A stretch of 64,000 bases of DNA, taken from positions 1 to 64,000 of the forward strand of contig NZ_JAOCAH010000016.1 of the NCBI RefSeq assembly GCF_029839275.1, written 5' to 3'. The translations under genes and the position numbers were made by a program. Source of the DNA: Pseudomonas sp. GD03944. GTDB lineage: Bacteria > Pseudomonadota > Gammaproteobacteria > Pseudomonadales > Pseudomonadaceae. The notes beneath the pieces are model-generated. The model did no database searches. It was not told where the DNA came from and saw only the letters and a program-made list of their open reading frames with translations. Position 1 is the stretch's first letter. Each line of letters starts with the position of its first letter. Below are positions 33,136 to 44,392 of the stretch, one piece after another.

Positions 33136-34862
33136 CAAAGCGTTTCTGCTCCGGTCAGGCGCAGCACGGTGCTACGCAGAATGGGGCTGTCAGGTTGTTC
33201 TTTCAGGGCGTCGCCCCAGACCTTGCGGGCTTCGCGCTGCTTGCCCTGGACCCATAGCACTTCGCCGAGGTGGGCGGCGACTTCGTGGTCGGGGAACTGT
33301 TCGAGGGCCTGGCGCAGCCAGCGCTCGGCTTCTTCCAGGTTGCCCAGGCGGTAATTGACCCAGCCCAGGCTGTCGAGGATGGCCGGGTCGCTCGGGTTGA
33401 GCTGGTGGGCCTGTTCGATCAGGGTCTTGGCTTCGTCGTAGCGCGTGGTGCGGTCGGCCAGGGTGTAGCCCAGGGCGTTGAGGGCCATGGCGTTGTCCGG
33501 CTCGCGCTCGAGGATGAAGCGCAGGTCCCGCTCGAGCTGGTCCAGGTTGTCGCGCTTCTCCGAGAGCATGGCGCGGGTGTAGAGCAGGTTGAGGTCGTCG
33601 GGGTACTGCTCCAGGGCCTGTTCGATCAGTGCCCAGGCCTGTTCGTGCTGTTGCTGCTTGGCCAGGGCTTCCGACTCGATCAGGTACAGCTGGATGGCAT
33701 AGTCGGGCTGGGCCTCGCGGCTCTTGGCCAGGCGCTGCGAGGCTTCGGCGCCACGCTTGTTTTCCACCAGCAGTTCGGTCTGGCGAGCCTGGGCGGGCAG
33801 GTAGTCACTGCCGGCGCCGACCAGGCCGTACTCCATCAGGGCGCTGTCGATGTCGTCCAGGGCCTCGTAGGCGCGCGCCAGGTTGTAGTGGGCAGCGTCG
33901 ACGTGGGCGCCACGGGCGACCAGGTCTTCCAGGTAGACGATCGCCTCGTGCCAGGCCTCGGCTTCCATGCAGACCAGGGCCAGGGAGAAGCGCAGGTCGT
34001 CATCGTCGGGGAACTGCTGAACCAGGGTGGTGAACTCGCCACGGGCGTCGTCCATCCGGCCCTGCTCCACCAGTAGGCGGGCGTAGGTCAGGCGCAGGCG
34101 CTTGTCGTTGGGCTGGCGCTCCAGGCCGTCTTCCAGCAACGGCAGGGCTTCCTTGCCGCGGCCAAGGCTTTGCAGCAGGCGGGCGCGGAGCAGCAGCGGG
34201 GTGACTTCTTCGGACGGCTCGGTGTGCCGCTCGAGTTCCTTGAGGGCCTCCTCGGGGCGCCCGTCCTGTTGCAGCAGCACGGCCTTGCCGAAGTGCAGCT
34301 GGGTGTTGTCGGGGTACTTGCCGAGCAGGCGGTCGAAGCTTTGCAAGAGCCCTGCGCGGGTGTCCGGATCGGTTTCGGCGGCCGACAGTGCCAGGAAATC
34401 GAAATGGGTGTTGCCCTGGCGTTGCAGGACCTGCTCCATGTACGACATGGATTCGTCGTAGCGGCCGGCCCGGGCCAGTTGCACGGCGGCGGCGCGCTGC
34501 GCGTCGATGTTCTGCGGGGCGTTGCTGGCCCAGATCAGGGCCGTGTCGAGCGCGGCCTGCTCGGCGCCCAGGTACTCGGCGATGCGAAAGCCGCGTTCGG
34601 CCACGCCGGCGTCCTGGGTGGCGTTGGCCTGCTGCACGTAGTTGCCCAGGGCGATGTCGAAGCGGTTGCGCTGACCGGCCAGTTCGGCGGTCAGCAGCGC
34701 CAGCAGGGTTTCCTGGCTGAACGAGCCATAGACGGTCGGTTCGGTGACCGTGACCTGATCGGCCTCTTCCACGGGCGGGGTGCCGTCCGGCGAAGACGTG
34801 ACGAATGATTGGCAGCCGCCTAGAAATGCAAGGGCGGTCAGTAACGCGAAGGATTTATTCAT
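33135..34862 (-). CDS. TPR-repeat lipoprotein
   Basis: 575 residues from ATG 34862 (MNKSFALLTALAFLGGC), a lipoprotein signal with lipobox LGGC at about residue 17. The rest is a long series of tetratricopeptide repeats, for example ALNALGYTLADRTTRYDEA and ILDSLGWVNYRLGNLEEAE. Probably an envelope scaffold. The conserved operon position with lolB and ispE suggests a role in outer-membrane biogenesis (inference). The alternative upstream start would remove the signal sequence from the N terminus. Confidence 0.9.
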   Translation of the reverse strand: MNKSFALLTALAFLGGCQSFVTSSPDGTPPVEEADQVTVTEPTVYGSFSQETLLALLTAELAGQRNRFDIALGNYVQQANATQDAGVAERGFRIAEYLGAEQAALDTALIWASNAPQNIDAQRAAAVQLARAGRYDESMSYMEQVLQRQGNTHFDFLALSAAETDPDTRAGLLQSFDRLLGKYPDNTQLHFGKAVLLQQDGRPEEALKELERHTEPSEEVTPLLLRARLLQSLGRGKEALPLLEDGLERQPNDKRLRLTYARLLVEQGRMDDARGEFTTLVQQFPDDDDLRFSLALVCMEAEAWHEAIVYLEDLVARGAHVDAAHYNLARAYEALDDIDSALMEYGLVGAGSDYLPAQARQTELLVENKRGAEASQRLAKSREAQPDYAIQLYLIESEALAKQQQHEQAWALIEQALEQYPDDLNLLYTRAMLSEKRDNLDQLERDLRFILEREPDNAMALNALGYTLADRTTRYDEAKTLIEQAHQLNPSDPAILDSLGWVNYRLGNLEEAERWLRQALEQFPDHEVAAHLGEVLWVQGKQREARKVWGDALKEQPDSPILRSTVLRLTGAETL

Positions 34863-35050
34863 AGGAAGAAATGCGACTAACCTGCGGGTCTGGGCATCAT
34901 GACACAAGCCGTACGGCAAGCCCATGGGGCGCGGTGTAATGGTCGGGCCTCAGCGAAACCCGTCTATTAGGACAATAGCCAACGGTGGTTGTTCTCTGCC
35001 TGACGAAGTAGGACAATTGCGCGCCTCCTTATCCCTGTCAGCGACTTTGC

Positions 35051-36331
35051 ATGGCCTTCATCGCCCTCGGCATCAACCACAAGACCGCCTCGGTGGACGT
35101 CCGCGAACGCGTGGCCTTCACTCCAGAGCAGTTGGTTGAGGCGTTGCGACAGCTCTGCCAGCAGACCGCCAGCCGCGAGGCGGCGATCCTTTCTACCTGC
35201 AACCGCAGCGAGTTGTACCTCGAACAGGACAGCCTGACCGCCGACGCGGTGCTCGCCTGGCTCGCCGATTACCACCATTTGAGCCTCGAAGAGCTGCGCG
35301 CCTGTGCCTATGTGCATGAGGACGATGCGGCAGTTCGTCACATGATGCGCGTGGCGTCCGGCCTGGATTCGATGGTCCTCGGCGAACCGCAGATCCTCGG
35401 GCAGATGAAATCCGCCTTTGCCGTGGCCCGTGAGGCCGGCACCCTGGGGCCGCTGCTCGGGCGCCTGTTCCAGGCCACGTTCAGCACCGCCAAGCAGGTG
35501 CGCACCGACACCGCGATCGGCGAGAACCCGGTCTCCGTGGCCTTCGCCGCGGTCAGCCTGGCCAAGCAGATCTTCAGCGACCTGCACCGCAGCCAGGCGC
35601 TGCTGATCGGCGCCGGCGAAACCATCAGCCTGGTGGCTCGTCACCTGCACGATCAGGGCGTGAAGCGCATCGTCGTGGCCAACCGTACCCTGGAGCGCGC
35701 CAGCAGCCTGGCCGAGCAGTTCGGCGCCCACGCCGTGCTGCTGTCGGACATTCCCCAGGAGCTGGTGCACAGCGACATCGTCATCAGTTCCACCGCCAGC
35801 CAGCTGCCGATTCTCGGCAAGGGCGCGGTGGAAAGTGCGCTCAAGCAGCGCAAGCACAAGCCGTTCTTCATGGTCGACATCGCCGTGCCGCGCGACATCG
35901 AGCCCGAGGTGGGCGAGCTGGACGACGTCTACCTCTATACCGTCGATGACCTGCACGAAGTGATCGAGGAAAACCTCAAGAGCCGCCAGGGCGCCGCCCA
36001 GGCCGCCGAAGAGCTGGTTTCCGCCGGTGCCGACGATTTCATGCAGCGCCTGCGCGAGCTGGCCGCGGTGGATGTGCTCAAGGCCTACCGCCAGCAAGCC
36101 GAGCGCGTGCGCGACGAGGAGCAGGCCAAGGCCCTGCGCATGCTGGCCAACGGCAGCCCGGCAGAAGACGTGATCGCCCAGTTGGCCCGGGGCCTGACCA
36201 ACAAGCTGCTGCACGCACCCAGCGTGCAGCTGAAAAAACTCTCGGCCGACGGTCGCGTCGATGCGCTCGGCGTGGCCCAGGAACTCTTTGCCCTCGACGA
36301 GGGTGCGCCGTCCAATAAAGGCCTGCAATGA
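35051..36331 (+). CDS. hemA: glutamyl-tRNA reductase
   Basis: 426 residues; reduces glutamyl-tRNA(Glu) to glutamate 1-semialdehyde with NADPH, the first step of haem synthesis. The catalytic cysteine is C50 in STCNRSELY; the NADPH domain has LLIGAGETISLV; a C-terminal dimerisation helix follows. It is divergent from the TPR-lolB-ispE operon across a 188-base gap and overlaps prfA by 4 bases (ATGA). Confidence 0.96.
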   Translation: MAFIALGINHKTASVDVRERVAFTPEQLVEALRQLCQQTASREAAILSTCNRSELYLEQDSLTADAVLAWLADYHHLSLEELRACAYVHEDDAAVRHMMRVASGLDSMVLGEPQILGQMKSAFAVAREAGTLGPLLGRLFQATFSTAKQVRTDTAIGENPVSVAFAAVSLAKQIFSDLHRSQALLIGAGETISLVARHLHDQGVKRIVVANRTLERASSLAEQFGAHAVLLSDIPQELVHSDIVISSTASQLPILGKGAVESALKQRKHKPFFMVDIAVPRDIEPEVGELDDVYLYTVDDLHEVIEENLKSRQGAAQAAEELVSAGADDFMQRLRELAAVDVLKAYRQQAERVRDEEQAKALRMLANGSPAEDVIAQLARGLTNKLLHAPSVQLKKLSADGRVDALGVAQELFALDEGAPSNKGLQ

Positions 36332-37410
36332 AAGCGTCACTGCTCAACAAACTCGACCTGCTGCAGGATCGTTACGAAGAACTGACGGCGCTGCTCGGCG
36401 ACGCCGAGGTGATCGGCAACCAGACCCAGTTCCGTGCCTATTCCCGCGAGTACGCCGAGATCGAGCCGGTCAACCAGGCGTTCCGCGCCTTTCGCAAGGT
36501 GCAAGGTGACCTGGAAGGTGCCCAGGCACTGCTCAAAGACAGCGACCCGGACCTGCGCGAAATGGCCGAGGAAGAGGTTGCCCAGGCCAAGGAACAACTG
36601 GTCGAGCTGGAAGACCGCCTGCAGCGCATGCTCCTGCCCAAGGACCCCAATGACGGGCGCAACGTCTACCTCGAAGTGCGCGCCGGTACCGGCGGCGACG
36701 AGGCGGCGATCTTCTCCGGCGACCTGTTCCGCATGTATTCGCGCTATGCCGAGAAGCAGGGCTGGCGGGTCGAGGTGCTGTCGGCCAACGAAGGCGAGCA
36801 CGGCGGCTTCAAGGAAGTGATCGCCCGCGTCGAAGGCGACAACGTCTACGCCAAGCTGAAGTTCGAGTCCGGTGCCCACCGCGTGCAGCGCGTGCCGGAA
36901 ACCGAATCCCAGGGTCGCATCCATACCTCGGCCTGCACCGTGGCAGTGCTGCCCGAGCCGGACGAGCAGGCGGCCATCGAGATCAACCCGGCGGACCTGC
37001 GGGTCGACACCTACCGCTCTTCCGGCGCCGGTGGCCAGCACGTCAACACCACCGACTCGGCGATCCGCATCACCCACATCCCCACCGGGACCGTGGTCGA
37101 GTGCCAGGAAGAACGCTCGCAGCACAAGAACCGCGCCAAGGCCATGGCCTGGCTGGCGGCCAAGCTCAAGGACCAGCAGGAAGCCGCTGCGCACAAGGAA
37201 ATCTCCGACACGCGCAAGCTGCTGGTGGGTTCCGGTGACCGTTCCGAGCGCATCCGCACCTACAATTTCCCCCAGGGTCGGGTCACCGATCACCGCATCA
37301 ACCTGACCCTGTATTCGCTGAGTGATGTGATGGCCGGTGGTGTCGACGCCGTGATCGAGCCGCTGCTGGCCGAGTACCAGGCCGACCAGTTGGCCGCCCT
37401 GGGCGATTGA
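36328..37410 (+). CDS. prfA: peptide chain release factor 1
   Basis: 360 residues; terminates translation at UAA and UAG. The GGQ motif that enters the peptidyl transferase centre is at 235-237 within SSGAGGQHVNTT. The codon-recognition region is PETESQGRIHTSA (PxT at 190-192; RF1 proteins often have PAT or PVT). Q237 is the methylation target of PrmC, encoded next. Confidence 0.97.
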   Translation: MKASLLNKLDLLQDRYEELTALLGDAEVIGNQTQFRAYSREYAEIEPVNQAFRAFRKVQGDLEGAQALLKDSDPDLREMAEEEVAQAKEQLVELEDRLQRMLLPKDPNDGRNVYLEVRAGTGGDEAAIFSGDLFRMYSRYAEKQGWRVEVLSANEGEHGGFKEVIARVEGDNVYAKLKFESGAHRVQRVPETESQGRIHTSACTVAVLPEPDEQAAIEINPADLRVDTYRSSGAGGQHVNTTDSAIRITHIPTGTVVECQEERSQHKNRAKAMAWLAAKLKDQQEAAAHKEISDTRKLLVGSGDRSERIRTYNFPQGRVTDHRINLTLYSLSDVMAGGVDAVIEPLLAEYQADQLAALGD

Positions 37411-37505
37411 TTCGCCGGTACGGTGGATGGCGCCTTTTCATTCACCCTCAGCCCCGCACGGTGGATCGATATGCGTGAGCTGCGCGCCCCGATCCACCCG
37501 ACGAG

Positions 37506-38345
37506 ATGAACATGGCCAGCATCGAATCCCTGCTCACTACCGCCGACTTGCCTGACTCGCCCACGCCGCGCCTGGACGCCGAGCTGCTGCTGGCCGCGGC
37601 GTTGGGCAAGCCGCGCAGCTACCTGCGCACCTGGCCCGAGCGTGAGCTGGATGCCGTGCAGCAGGCTGCCTTCAATGAAAGCCTCGCGCGTCGCCGAGCC
37701 GGCGAGCCGATTGCCTACATCCTCGGCCAGCAGGGCTTCTGGAGCCTGGAGCTGGAAGTCGCCCCGCACACCCTGATTCCCCGCCCCGACACCGAGCTGC
37801 TGGTGGAAACTGCCCTGGCGCTGCTGCCGGCGACTCCGGCCAGCGTGCTCGACCTGGGCACCGGCACCGGGGCCATCGCCCTGGCCCTGGCCAGCGAGCG
37901 TCCGGCCTGGCAGGTGAGCGGCGTGGACCGGGTGGCGGATGCCGTCGCCCTGGCCGAGCGCAACCGCGCGCGCCTCGGGTTGGGCAACGCCCGCTTCTGC
38001 GCCAGTCACTGGTTCAGCGCAGTAGCGGACCAGCGCTTTCAACTGATCGTCAGCAACCCGCCTTATATTGCAGCCGGCGACCGCCACCTGGCCGAGGGTG
38101 ATGTGCGTTTCGAGCCGAGCAGTGCGCTGGTGGCCGGTGAGGATGGCCTGGACGACATCCGCCTGATCATCGACCAGGCCCCGACTTATCTGGAGCCGGG
38201 CGGCTGGCTGGCGCTGGAGCACGGCTTCGATCAGGCCGAGGCCGTGCGCAACCTGTTGCAGGCCCGCGGGTTCACTGCCGTGGAAAGCCGCCGTGACCTA
38301 GGCGGCCACGAACGTATCAGCCTGGGGTGCTTCAATCATGAGTGA
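37506..38345 (+). CDS. prmC: release factor glutamine methyltransferase
   Basis: 279 residues; methylates the GGQ glutamine of RF1 and RF2 using S-adenosylmethionine. The SAM motif is VLDLGTGTGAIAL (114-126) and the glutamine-binding motif NPPY is at 184-187. It follows prfA by 95 bases; ATG 37512 is an alternative start two codons in. The end overlaps moeB by 8 bases. Confidence 0.95.
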   Translation: MNMASIESLLTTADLPDSPTPRLDAELLLAAALGKPRSYLRTWPERELDAVQQAAFNESLARRRAGEPIAYILGQQGFWSLELEVAPHTLIPRPDTELLVETALALLPATPASVLDLGTGTGAIALALASERPAWQVSGVDRVADAVALAERNRARLGLGNARFCASHWFSAVADQRFQLIVSNPPYIAAGDRHLAEGDVRFEPSSALVAGEDGLDDIRLIIDQAPTYLEPGGWLALEHGFDQAEAVRNLLQARGFTAVESRRDLGGHERISLGCFNHE

Positions 38346-39111
38346 ACAGAACATGCTGAGTGACGACGAACTGCTGCGTTACAGCCGGCAGATTCTTCTG
38401 CCGCAGATCGATGTGGACGGCCAGCTGCGCCTCAAGCACAGCCGTGTGCTGATCGTCGGCCTGGGCGGCCTGGGCTCGCCGGTGGCCCTGTACCTGGCGG
38501 CGGCCGGCGTCGGTGAACTGCACCTGGCGGATTTCGACACGGTGGACCTGACCAACCTGCAGCGGCAGATCGCCCACGACACCGCCAGCGTTGGCCAGAG
38601 CAAGGTGGATTCGGCGATGCAGCGCCTCACTGCACTCAACCCCGAGGTGCGTCTGCTGGCCCACCGGCAGGCGCTGGATGAAGACTCTCTTGCGGCGGCC
38701 GTGGCCGCCGTGGACCTGGTGCTGGATTGCTCGGACAACTTCGGCACCCGCGAGGCGGTCAATGCCGCGTGCGTGGCCGCGCGCGTGCCCCTGGTCAGTG
38801 GCGCGGCGATCCGCCTGGAGGGGCAGCTCTCGGTGTTCGATCCGCGGCGTGCCGACAGCCCGTGCTACCACTGCCTGTATGGCCACGGCAGCGAAGCCGA
38901 GCTGACCTGCAGCGAGGCCGGTGTGGTCGGTGCCCTGGTCGGGTTGGTCGGCAGCCTGCAGGCGCTGGAAGCCCTGAAGCTGCTGGCGCCATTCGGCGAG
39001 CCGCTGGTTGGCCGGTTGCTGCTGATCGACGCCCTGGGCTCACGCTTCCGCGAGCTGCGGGTCAAGCGCGACCCAGCCTGTGCCGTGTGCGGGGGCCAGC
39101 ATGGGCAGTAA
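38338..39111 (+). CDS. moeB: molybdopterin-synthase adenylyltransferase
   Basis: 257-residue E1-like enzyme that adenylates the C-terminal glycine of MoaD (or a ThiS-like sulfur carrier). ATP-binding Rossmann segment VGLGGLGSPVALYLA; zinc-binding cysteine pairs CYHC and CAVC. A ThiF/HesA alternative exists, but order prfA-prmC-moeB-murI is typical for MoeB in pseudomonads. Confidence 0.92.
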   Translation: MSEQNMLSDDELLRYSRQILLPQIDVDGQLRLKHSRVLIVGLGGLGSPVALYLAAAGVGELHLADFDTVDLTNLQRQIAHDTASVGQSKVDSAMQRLTALNPEVRLLAHRQALDEDSLAAAVAAVDLVLDCSDNFGTREAVNAACVAARVPLVSGAAIRLEGQLSVFDPRRADSPCYHCLYGHGSEAELTCSEAGVVGALVGLVGSLQALEALKLLAPFGEPLVGRLLLIDALGSRFRELRVKRDPACAVCGGQHGQ

Positions 39112-39889
39112 CGCGCCGATCGGTGTGTTCGATTCCGGCATTGGCGGGTTGTCGGTGCTGCACGAGATTCGCCAGGCGCTGCCCGGCGAATCGCTGCTGT
39201 ATGTGGCCGACAGCGGCCACGTGCCTTATGGCGAGAAGAGCCCGGAGTACATCCGCGAGCGCTGCGTGCTGATCACCGAGCACCTGCTGGCGCAGGGCGC
39301 CAAGGCCCTGGTGCTGGCCTGCAACACCGCCACCGCGGCGGCCGGGGCCGAGTTGCGCGAACGCTACCCGAACCTGCCCATCGTCGGCATGGAGCCTGCG
39401 GTCAAGCCGGCCGCCGCGGCGACCCGCAGTGGCGTGGTCGGTGTGCTGGCCACCACTGGCACGCTGAAGAGTGCCAAGTTCGCCGCCTTGCTCGACCGTT
39501 TCGCCAGCGACGTGCGGGTCATCACTCAGCCATGCCCCGGTCTGGTGGAGCGTATCGAGGCCGGTGACCTGGACGGCGACGGCACCCGTGCCCTGTTGCA
39601 GGGCTACGTCGCACCGTTACTGGACGAAGGCTGCGACACGCTGATTCTGGGCTGCACCCATTACCCGTTCATCAAACCATTGCTGCTCACGCTGGTGCCC
39701 GAATCGGTCAGCCTGATCGATACTGGCGCAGCAGTGGCAAAACAGTTGCAACGAATCCTGAACAGCCATGGTCTGTTGGCTGAGGGCGCCTCCCGACCGG
39801 CCGAATTCTGGTCGAGTGGCGACCCCGAGCAGATGCAGCAGGTGCTGCCGCGTCTGTGGGGAGAAACAGCTGCCGTGCGGGTGCTTTGA
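39101..39889 (+). CDS. murI: glutamate racemase
   Basis: 262 residues; converts L- to D-glutamate for peptidoglycan. The N-terminal DSGIGG (from D11) binds substrate, and the two catalytic cysteines are C74 (LACNTAT) and C185 (GCTHYP). ATG 39101 lies within the end of moeB (11-base overlap) and gives the family start MGSNAPIGVFDSG. Confidence 0.95.
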   Translation: MGSNAPIGVFDSGIGGLSVLHEIRQALPGESLLYVADSGHVPYGEKSPEYIRERCVLITEHLLAQGAKALVLACNTATAAAGAELRERYPNLPIVGMEPAVKPAAAATRSGVVGVLATTGTLKSAKFAALLDRFASDVRVITQPCPGLVERIEAGDLDGDGTRALLQGYVAPLLDEGCDTLILGCTHYPFIKPLLLTLVPESVSLIDTGAAVAKQLQRILNSHGLLAEGASRPAEFWSSGDPEQMQQVLPRLWGETAAVRVL

Positions 39890-40004
39890 CGGCACTCCGA
39901 ACTGCTGCTGTTATGCATACGTATACTTCTCTTTAGCGCGAAGATTTCTATACTGGCAACGAAACCTGGATTTCATTCCTAGGGCTAATAACAAAGGGAT
40001 TCCC

Positions 40005-40520
40005 ATGAAGAAGCTGTTTACCCTGACTGCGCTTGCTGCACTCATCGCTGGGCAAGTGGGGACTGCACAGGCTGCAGACGTTACCTTCTCGATTGGCCAG
40101 AGCGGCGACTCGACCATGGTGTACCGCGTCGGTACCCAGTTCGACTTCGGCACCAGCTGGTTCCAGAGCGATGTGGGGCGTCTGACCGGGTATTGGGATG
40201 CGGGTTATACGTTCTGGGAAGGTGACGACACCGCCAGCAACCACAGCCTGTCGTTCGCACCGGTATTCGTCTACGAATTCGCCGGCCAGACCGTCAAGCC
40301 CTACATCGAGGCCGGTATCGGCGTCGCCGCGTTCTCCAGCACCGAGCTGGAAGACAACGACCTGGGTTCGTCCTTCCAATTCGAAGACCGTATCGGTGCT
40401 GGCCTGCGCTTCGCCGGCCAGGAAGTGGGCATCCGCGCGATCCACTACTCCAACGCCGGTATCAAGAAGCCGAACGATGGCGTCGAGGCCTACAGCCTGC
40501 ACTACCGCTTCGCCTTCTAA
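40005..40520 (+). CDS. pagL: lipid A 3-O-deacylase PagL
   Basis: 171 residues; an outer-membrane beta-barrel that removes the 3-O-acyl chain from lipid A. A signal peptide ends near AQA (about 23). Catalytic triad residues are H147 and S149 (IHYSNAG) and E161 (DGVEAYS), and the C terminus ends in phenylalanine as expected for Bam substrates. ATG 40005 is chosen because the upstream open frame belongs to murI sequence. Usually regulated by envelope signals; none is visible here. Confidence 0.92.
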   Translation: MKKLFTLTALAALIAGQVGTAQAADVTFSIGQSGDSTMVYRVGTQFDFGTSWFQSDVGRLTGYWDAGYTFWEGDDTASNHSLSFAPVFVYEFAGQTVKPYIEAGIGVAAFSSTELEDNDLGSSFQFEDRIGAGLRFAGQEVGIRAIHYSNAGIKKPNDGVEAYSLHYRFAF

Positions 40521-40546
40521 GCGGTCTCGCAGCTGCAACACCGAAT

Positions 40547-40572
40547 CGCCCCTCCCCGGAGGGGCGTTTTCG
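40547..40572 (+). terminator. terminator of pagL
   Basis: CGCCCCTCC/GGAGGGGCG hairpin followed by TTTTCGTTT. Confidence 0.8.
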
Positions 40573-40574
40573 TT

Positions 40575-41435
40575 TCAGATCATCGGGTCCCAGCGCTGTG
40601 ACCAGTCGGTGTCCTCGGCCACCACCTCGCGCAGCAGGTCGAACGCCTGTTGCAGCACCGCCGAATCGCGCTCGCGGGAGTACACCAGGTAGGTGGGGTA
40701 GCTGAACTCCGGCGCCCGTGGCACGCGCTTGAGCACCTTCTTGTCCAGGTAGCTTTGCACCACCCGCGTACGGAAATAGCCCGAGCCGCCGTGCTCGAGG
40801 ATGTACTGCAGCGCCAGCGGCCCCAGGTTGAACGACACCGGCGCCCTGGCCTTGTCCGGCAGCGCGCTGTCGTGCTGCAGGCGAAAGGCTTCGCCCCAGT
40901 CGACATAGATGTAGGGTTCGGGGTTCCTGGCCCGCACCAGAATCAGTTTTTCTTCCAGCAACTGCTCCACCTGCATGCCCGGCCAGTAGTTCGGCTGGTA
41001 CACCAGCACCGCATCCAGCACCCCCAGTTCCAGTTGGCGCAGCAGCTCCTGACCGTCGCCGATGCGCGTGTGCACGGCGTACTGGTCGATGTTGGCGCGA
41101 ATACGGCTGACCCAGCGCAGCATCAGCGGGTTGCACAGGCTCACCTCGCCACCGATATGAATGACGTTGTGGTAGCCGTCCGGCAGCGGCAGGTCGCGCT
41201 GCGCCGCCTCCCAGGTCTGCAGGATCTGGTTGGCGTAGGCGACGAAGGCCTCGCCGTCCGGGGTCAGACGAGCACCGGCGCGGTTGCGCACGAACAGGGT
41301 GCAGTTGAGGTGGCCTTCCAGCTTCTGGATTCGCGCGGTGATCGCCGTCTGGGTGACGTGCATGCGTTCGGCGGCGGCAATGAAGCTGCCACCGCGGACG
41401 ATTTCCAGAAAGGTGCGGGTGAGGTCGATGTCCAT
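40575..41435 (-). CDS. LysR-family transcriptional regulator
   Basis: 286 residues from ATG 41435 (MDIDLTRTFLEIV). The winged HTH is at about 18-40 (FIAAAERMHVTQTAITARIQ) and a substrate-binding domain follows. It does not recognise an obvious divergent partner: the upstream HPP-CBS gene is on the same strand 75 bases away. Inducer and targets unknown. Confidence 0.87.
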   Translation of the reverse strand: MDIDLTRTFLEIVRGGSFIAAAERMHVTQTAITARIQKLEGHLNCTLFVRNRAGARLTPDGEAFVAYANQILQTWEAAQRDLPLPDGYHNVIHIGGEVSLCNPLMLRWVSRIRANIDQYAVHTRIGDGQELLRQLELGVLDAVLVYQPNYWPGMQVEQLLEEKLILVRARNPEPYIYVDWGEAFRLQHDSALPDKARAPVSFNLGPLALQYILEHGGSGYFRTRVVQSYLDKKVLKRVPRAPEFSYPTYLVYSRERDSAVLQQAFDLLREVVAEDTDWSQRWDPMI

Positions 41436-41510
41436 CGCGTCAGCCAGGCTCAGGGTGAAGAAGGCCAAGTGTACGGGCTGTGGACGCGCATTTCGACGCG
41501 CGGCCGTTGT

Positions 41511-42638
41511 TCAGCCCAGGTGGGTCAGCAGGTCCCGGTGCAGGGCGGCGATCAGGTCGGTCTGGGTGATGACCCCCACCAGCCTCCCCGCCTCCACTAC
41601 CGGCAGGCAGTGCAGGCCACGGTCGGACAGCAGACCGATCAGGTCCACCACATGGCTGTCGACGTCGGTGTGCAGCACCGGGCTGCTCATCAGCTCGCCC
41701 AGGCGTGGGCGCGACTCGAACAGGCCGAAGCGTCGGGTCGGTTTGCGCCGCAGGGGATCTATCAGGTCCGCCAGGCTGACGATGCCGACCAGCCGCTGCG
41801 CCGGGTCGAGGATCGGCAGCGCCTTCAGGTGATGATGACGGAGCAGGTGCAGGCCGCGTTTGAGCGTGGTCGTCGGTGTGGCGGTGACAACGTCGCGGGA
41901 CATCACCTGCCGAACCCGGATATCACCCATGCTGCGCCGCAGCGCATGACGTTCGGTGCTCTTCACGATCAGCTCGAGGTCTTCACGGGTCACGTCGACG
42001 AAGGCACCCAGTTCGTCGAGCGCCTGGTCCAGGTCGGTGCCGCGAATGCCCACGCGTTCACCCGGCAGCGGGTCGCGGGTGTGGTGTGGGTCCTGGGCAG
42101 GCGCGCTCTGGCGCGGGTAACGCATGCCGGTCAGGTTGTTGTAGAACAGCGCACAGGCGAGCAGGCCCAGGGCGCCGGTCCATGCCGCCGCAGCCGGGTG
42201 CCACGGCGGCAGCGACGGGTCGAGCGGGGCGAATACCACGCAGAAGGCGATGGCCCCACCCGGCGGGTGCAGGCAGCGCAGCGGGCACATCAGCAACAGG
42301 CTCACGCCGGTGGCCAGTGCCGCCGCAGGCAGGCTGTGGTCGGCGGCCTGGCCGATCACCAGGCCCACCAGGCTGGCACACAGGTAGCTGCCGACGATCG
42401 ACCAGGGCTGCGCCAGTGCCCCGGAGGATACGGCGAACAGCAGCACTGCGGAGGCGGCCAGCGGGCCGGAGAAATGCACCGCCAGGTGTAGGCCGAACAG
42501 GTGGCTGCACAGCCAGGTGGCGAGCGCGAAACCCAGGGCGGCGCCGAGCGCGGCGCGCAGCCACTCGTGCAGGTGGGTATGCGGGGCTTCCGGCATGAAG
42601 GCCAGGAGCCAGGGGCGAAGGCGAGACGATGTTTTCAT
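41511..42638 (-). CDS. HPP-family membrane protein with CBS-domain pair
   Basis: 375 residues from ATG 42638. The N-terminal 170 form an HPP transmembrane domain with four to five helices and the signature LHPPGGAIAF. A C-terminal CBS pair (about 235-370: VRQVMSRDVVTATP and LGELMSSPVLHTD) probably senses adenine nucleotides. Members of the HPP family have been linked to nitrite transport in other organisms, but that is not evident here. Confidence 0.87.
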   Translation of the reverse strand: MKTSSRLRPWLLAFMPEAPHTHLHEWLRAALGAALGFALATWLCSHLFGLHLAVHFSGPLAASAVLLFAVSSGALAQPWSIVGSYLCASLVGLVIGQAADHSLPAAALATGVSLLLMCPLRCLHPPGGAIAFCVVFAPLDPSLPPWHPAAAAWTGALGLLACALFYNNLTGMRYPRQSAPAQDPHHTRDPLPGERVGIRGTDLDQALDELGAFVDVTREDLELIVKSTERHALRRSMGDIRVRQVMSRDVVTATPTTTLKRGLHLLRHHHLKALPILDPAQRLVGIVSLADLIDPLRRKPTRRFGLFESRPRLGELMSSPVLHTDVDSHVVDLIGLLSDRGLHCLPVVEAGRLVGVITQTDLIAALHRDLLTHLG

Positions 42639-42732
42639 GGTGACCAGAAAAAGGCAGGGCCCCGCATCGCTGAAGAGCCCGCAAAGGTGCCGCGAACGGC
42701 ACGCGGGAGTATCCGTCCATGGATGAAGGAAA

Positions 42733-42943
42733 TCAGGCGAGCAGGTGAGGCCCGGGCTCAGGCGCATCGAGCGGTTGGGTGGTGACCTTGCAGGGCACCC
42801 CCGTCGCCTGCGTCATGCGGGCCGCCGCCTGCGGGTCGTCGGCGAAGGGCAGCACGCTGGCCTGCTCGAACCCGGCCGGTCGTGAGCAACACAGCCAGCA
42901 GCCGAGCAGGCAACCGAGGGTGGTAAGGACTGCCAGCAGCAAC

Positions 42944-42951
<8 letters not shown>
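42733..42951 (-). CDS. CcoQ/FixQ-like small subunit
   Basis: 72 residues: one cysteine-rich membrane helix (about 3-22), then FEQASVLPFADDP. That matches the CcoQ tail pattern F-(D/E)-x-A-x-x-LPFADD. It overlaps the CcoN stop by 8 bases. CcoQ stabilises cbb3 oxidase. The remaining residues are unlike standard CcoQ, so the call is by motif and position. Confidence 0.7.

Positions 42952-44392
<1,441 letters not shown>

Noticed and set aside
40650..42491. 613-codon open frame on the plus strand across LysR and HPP-CBS genes
   Set aside because: Spans two real genes and their gap; composition typical of antisense shadows.
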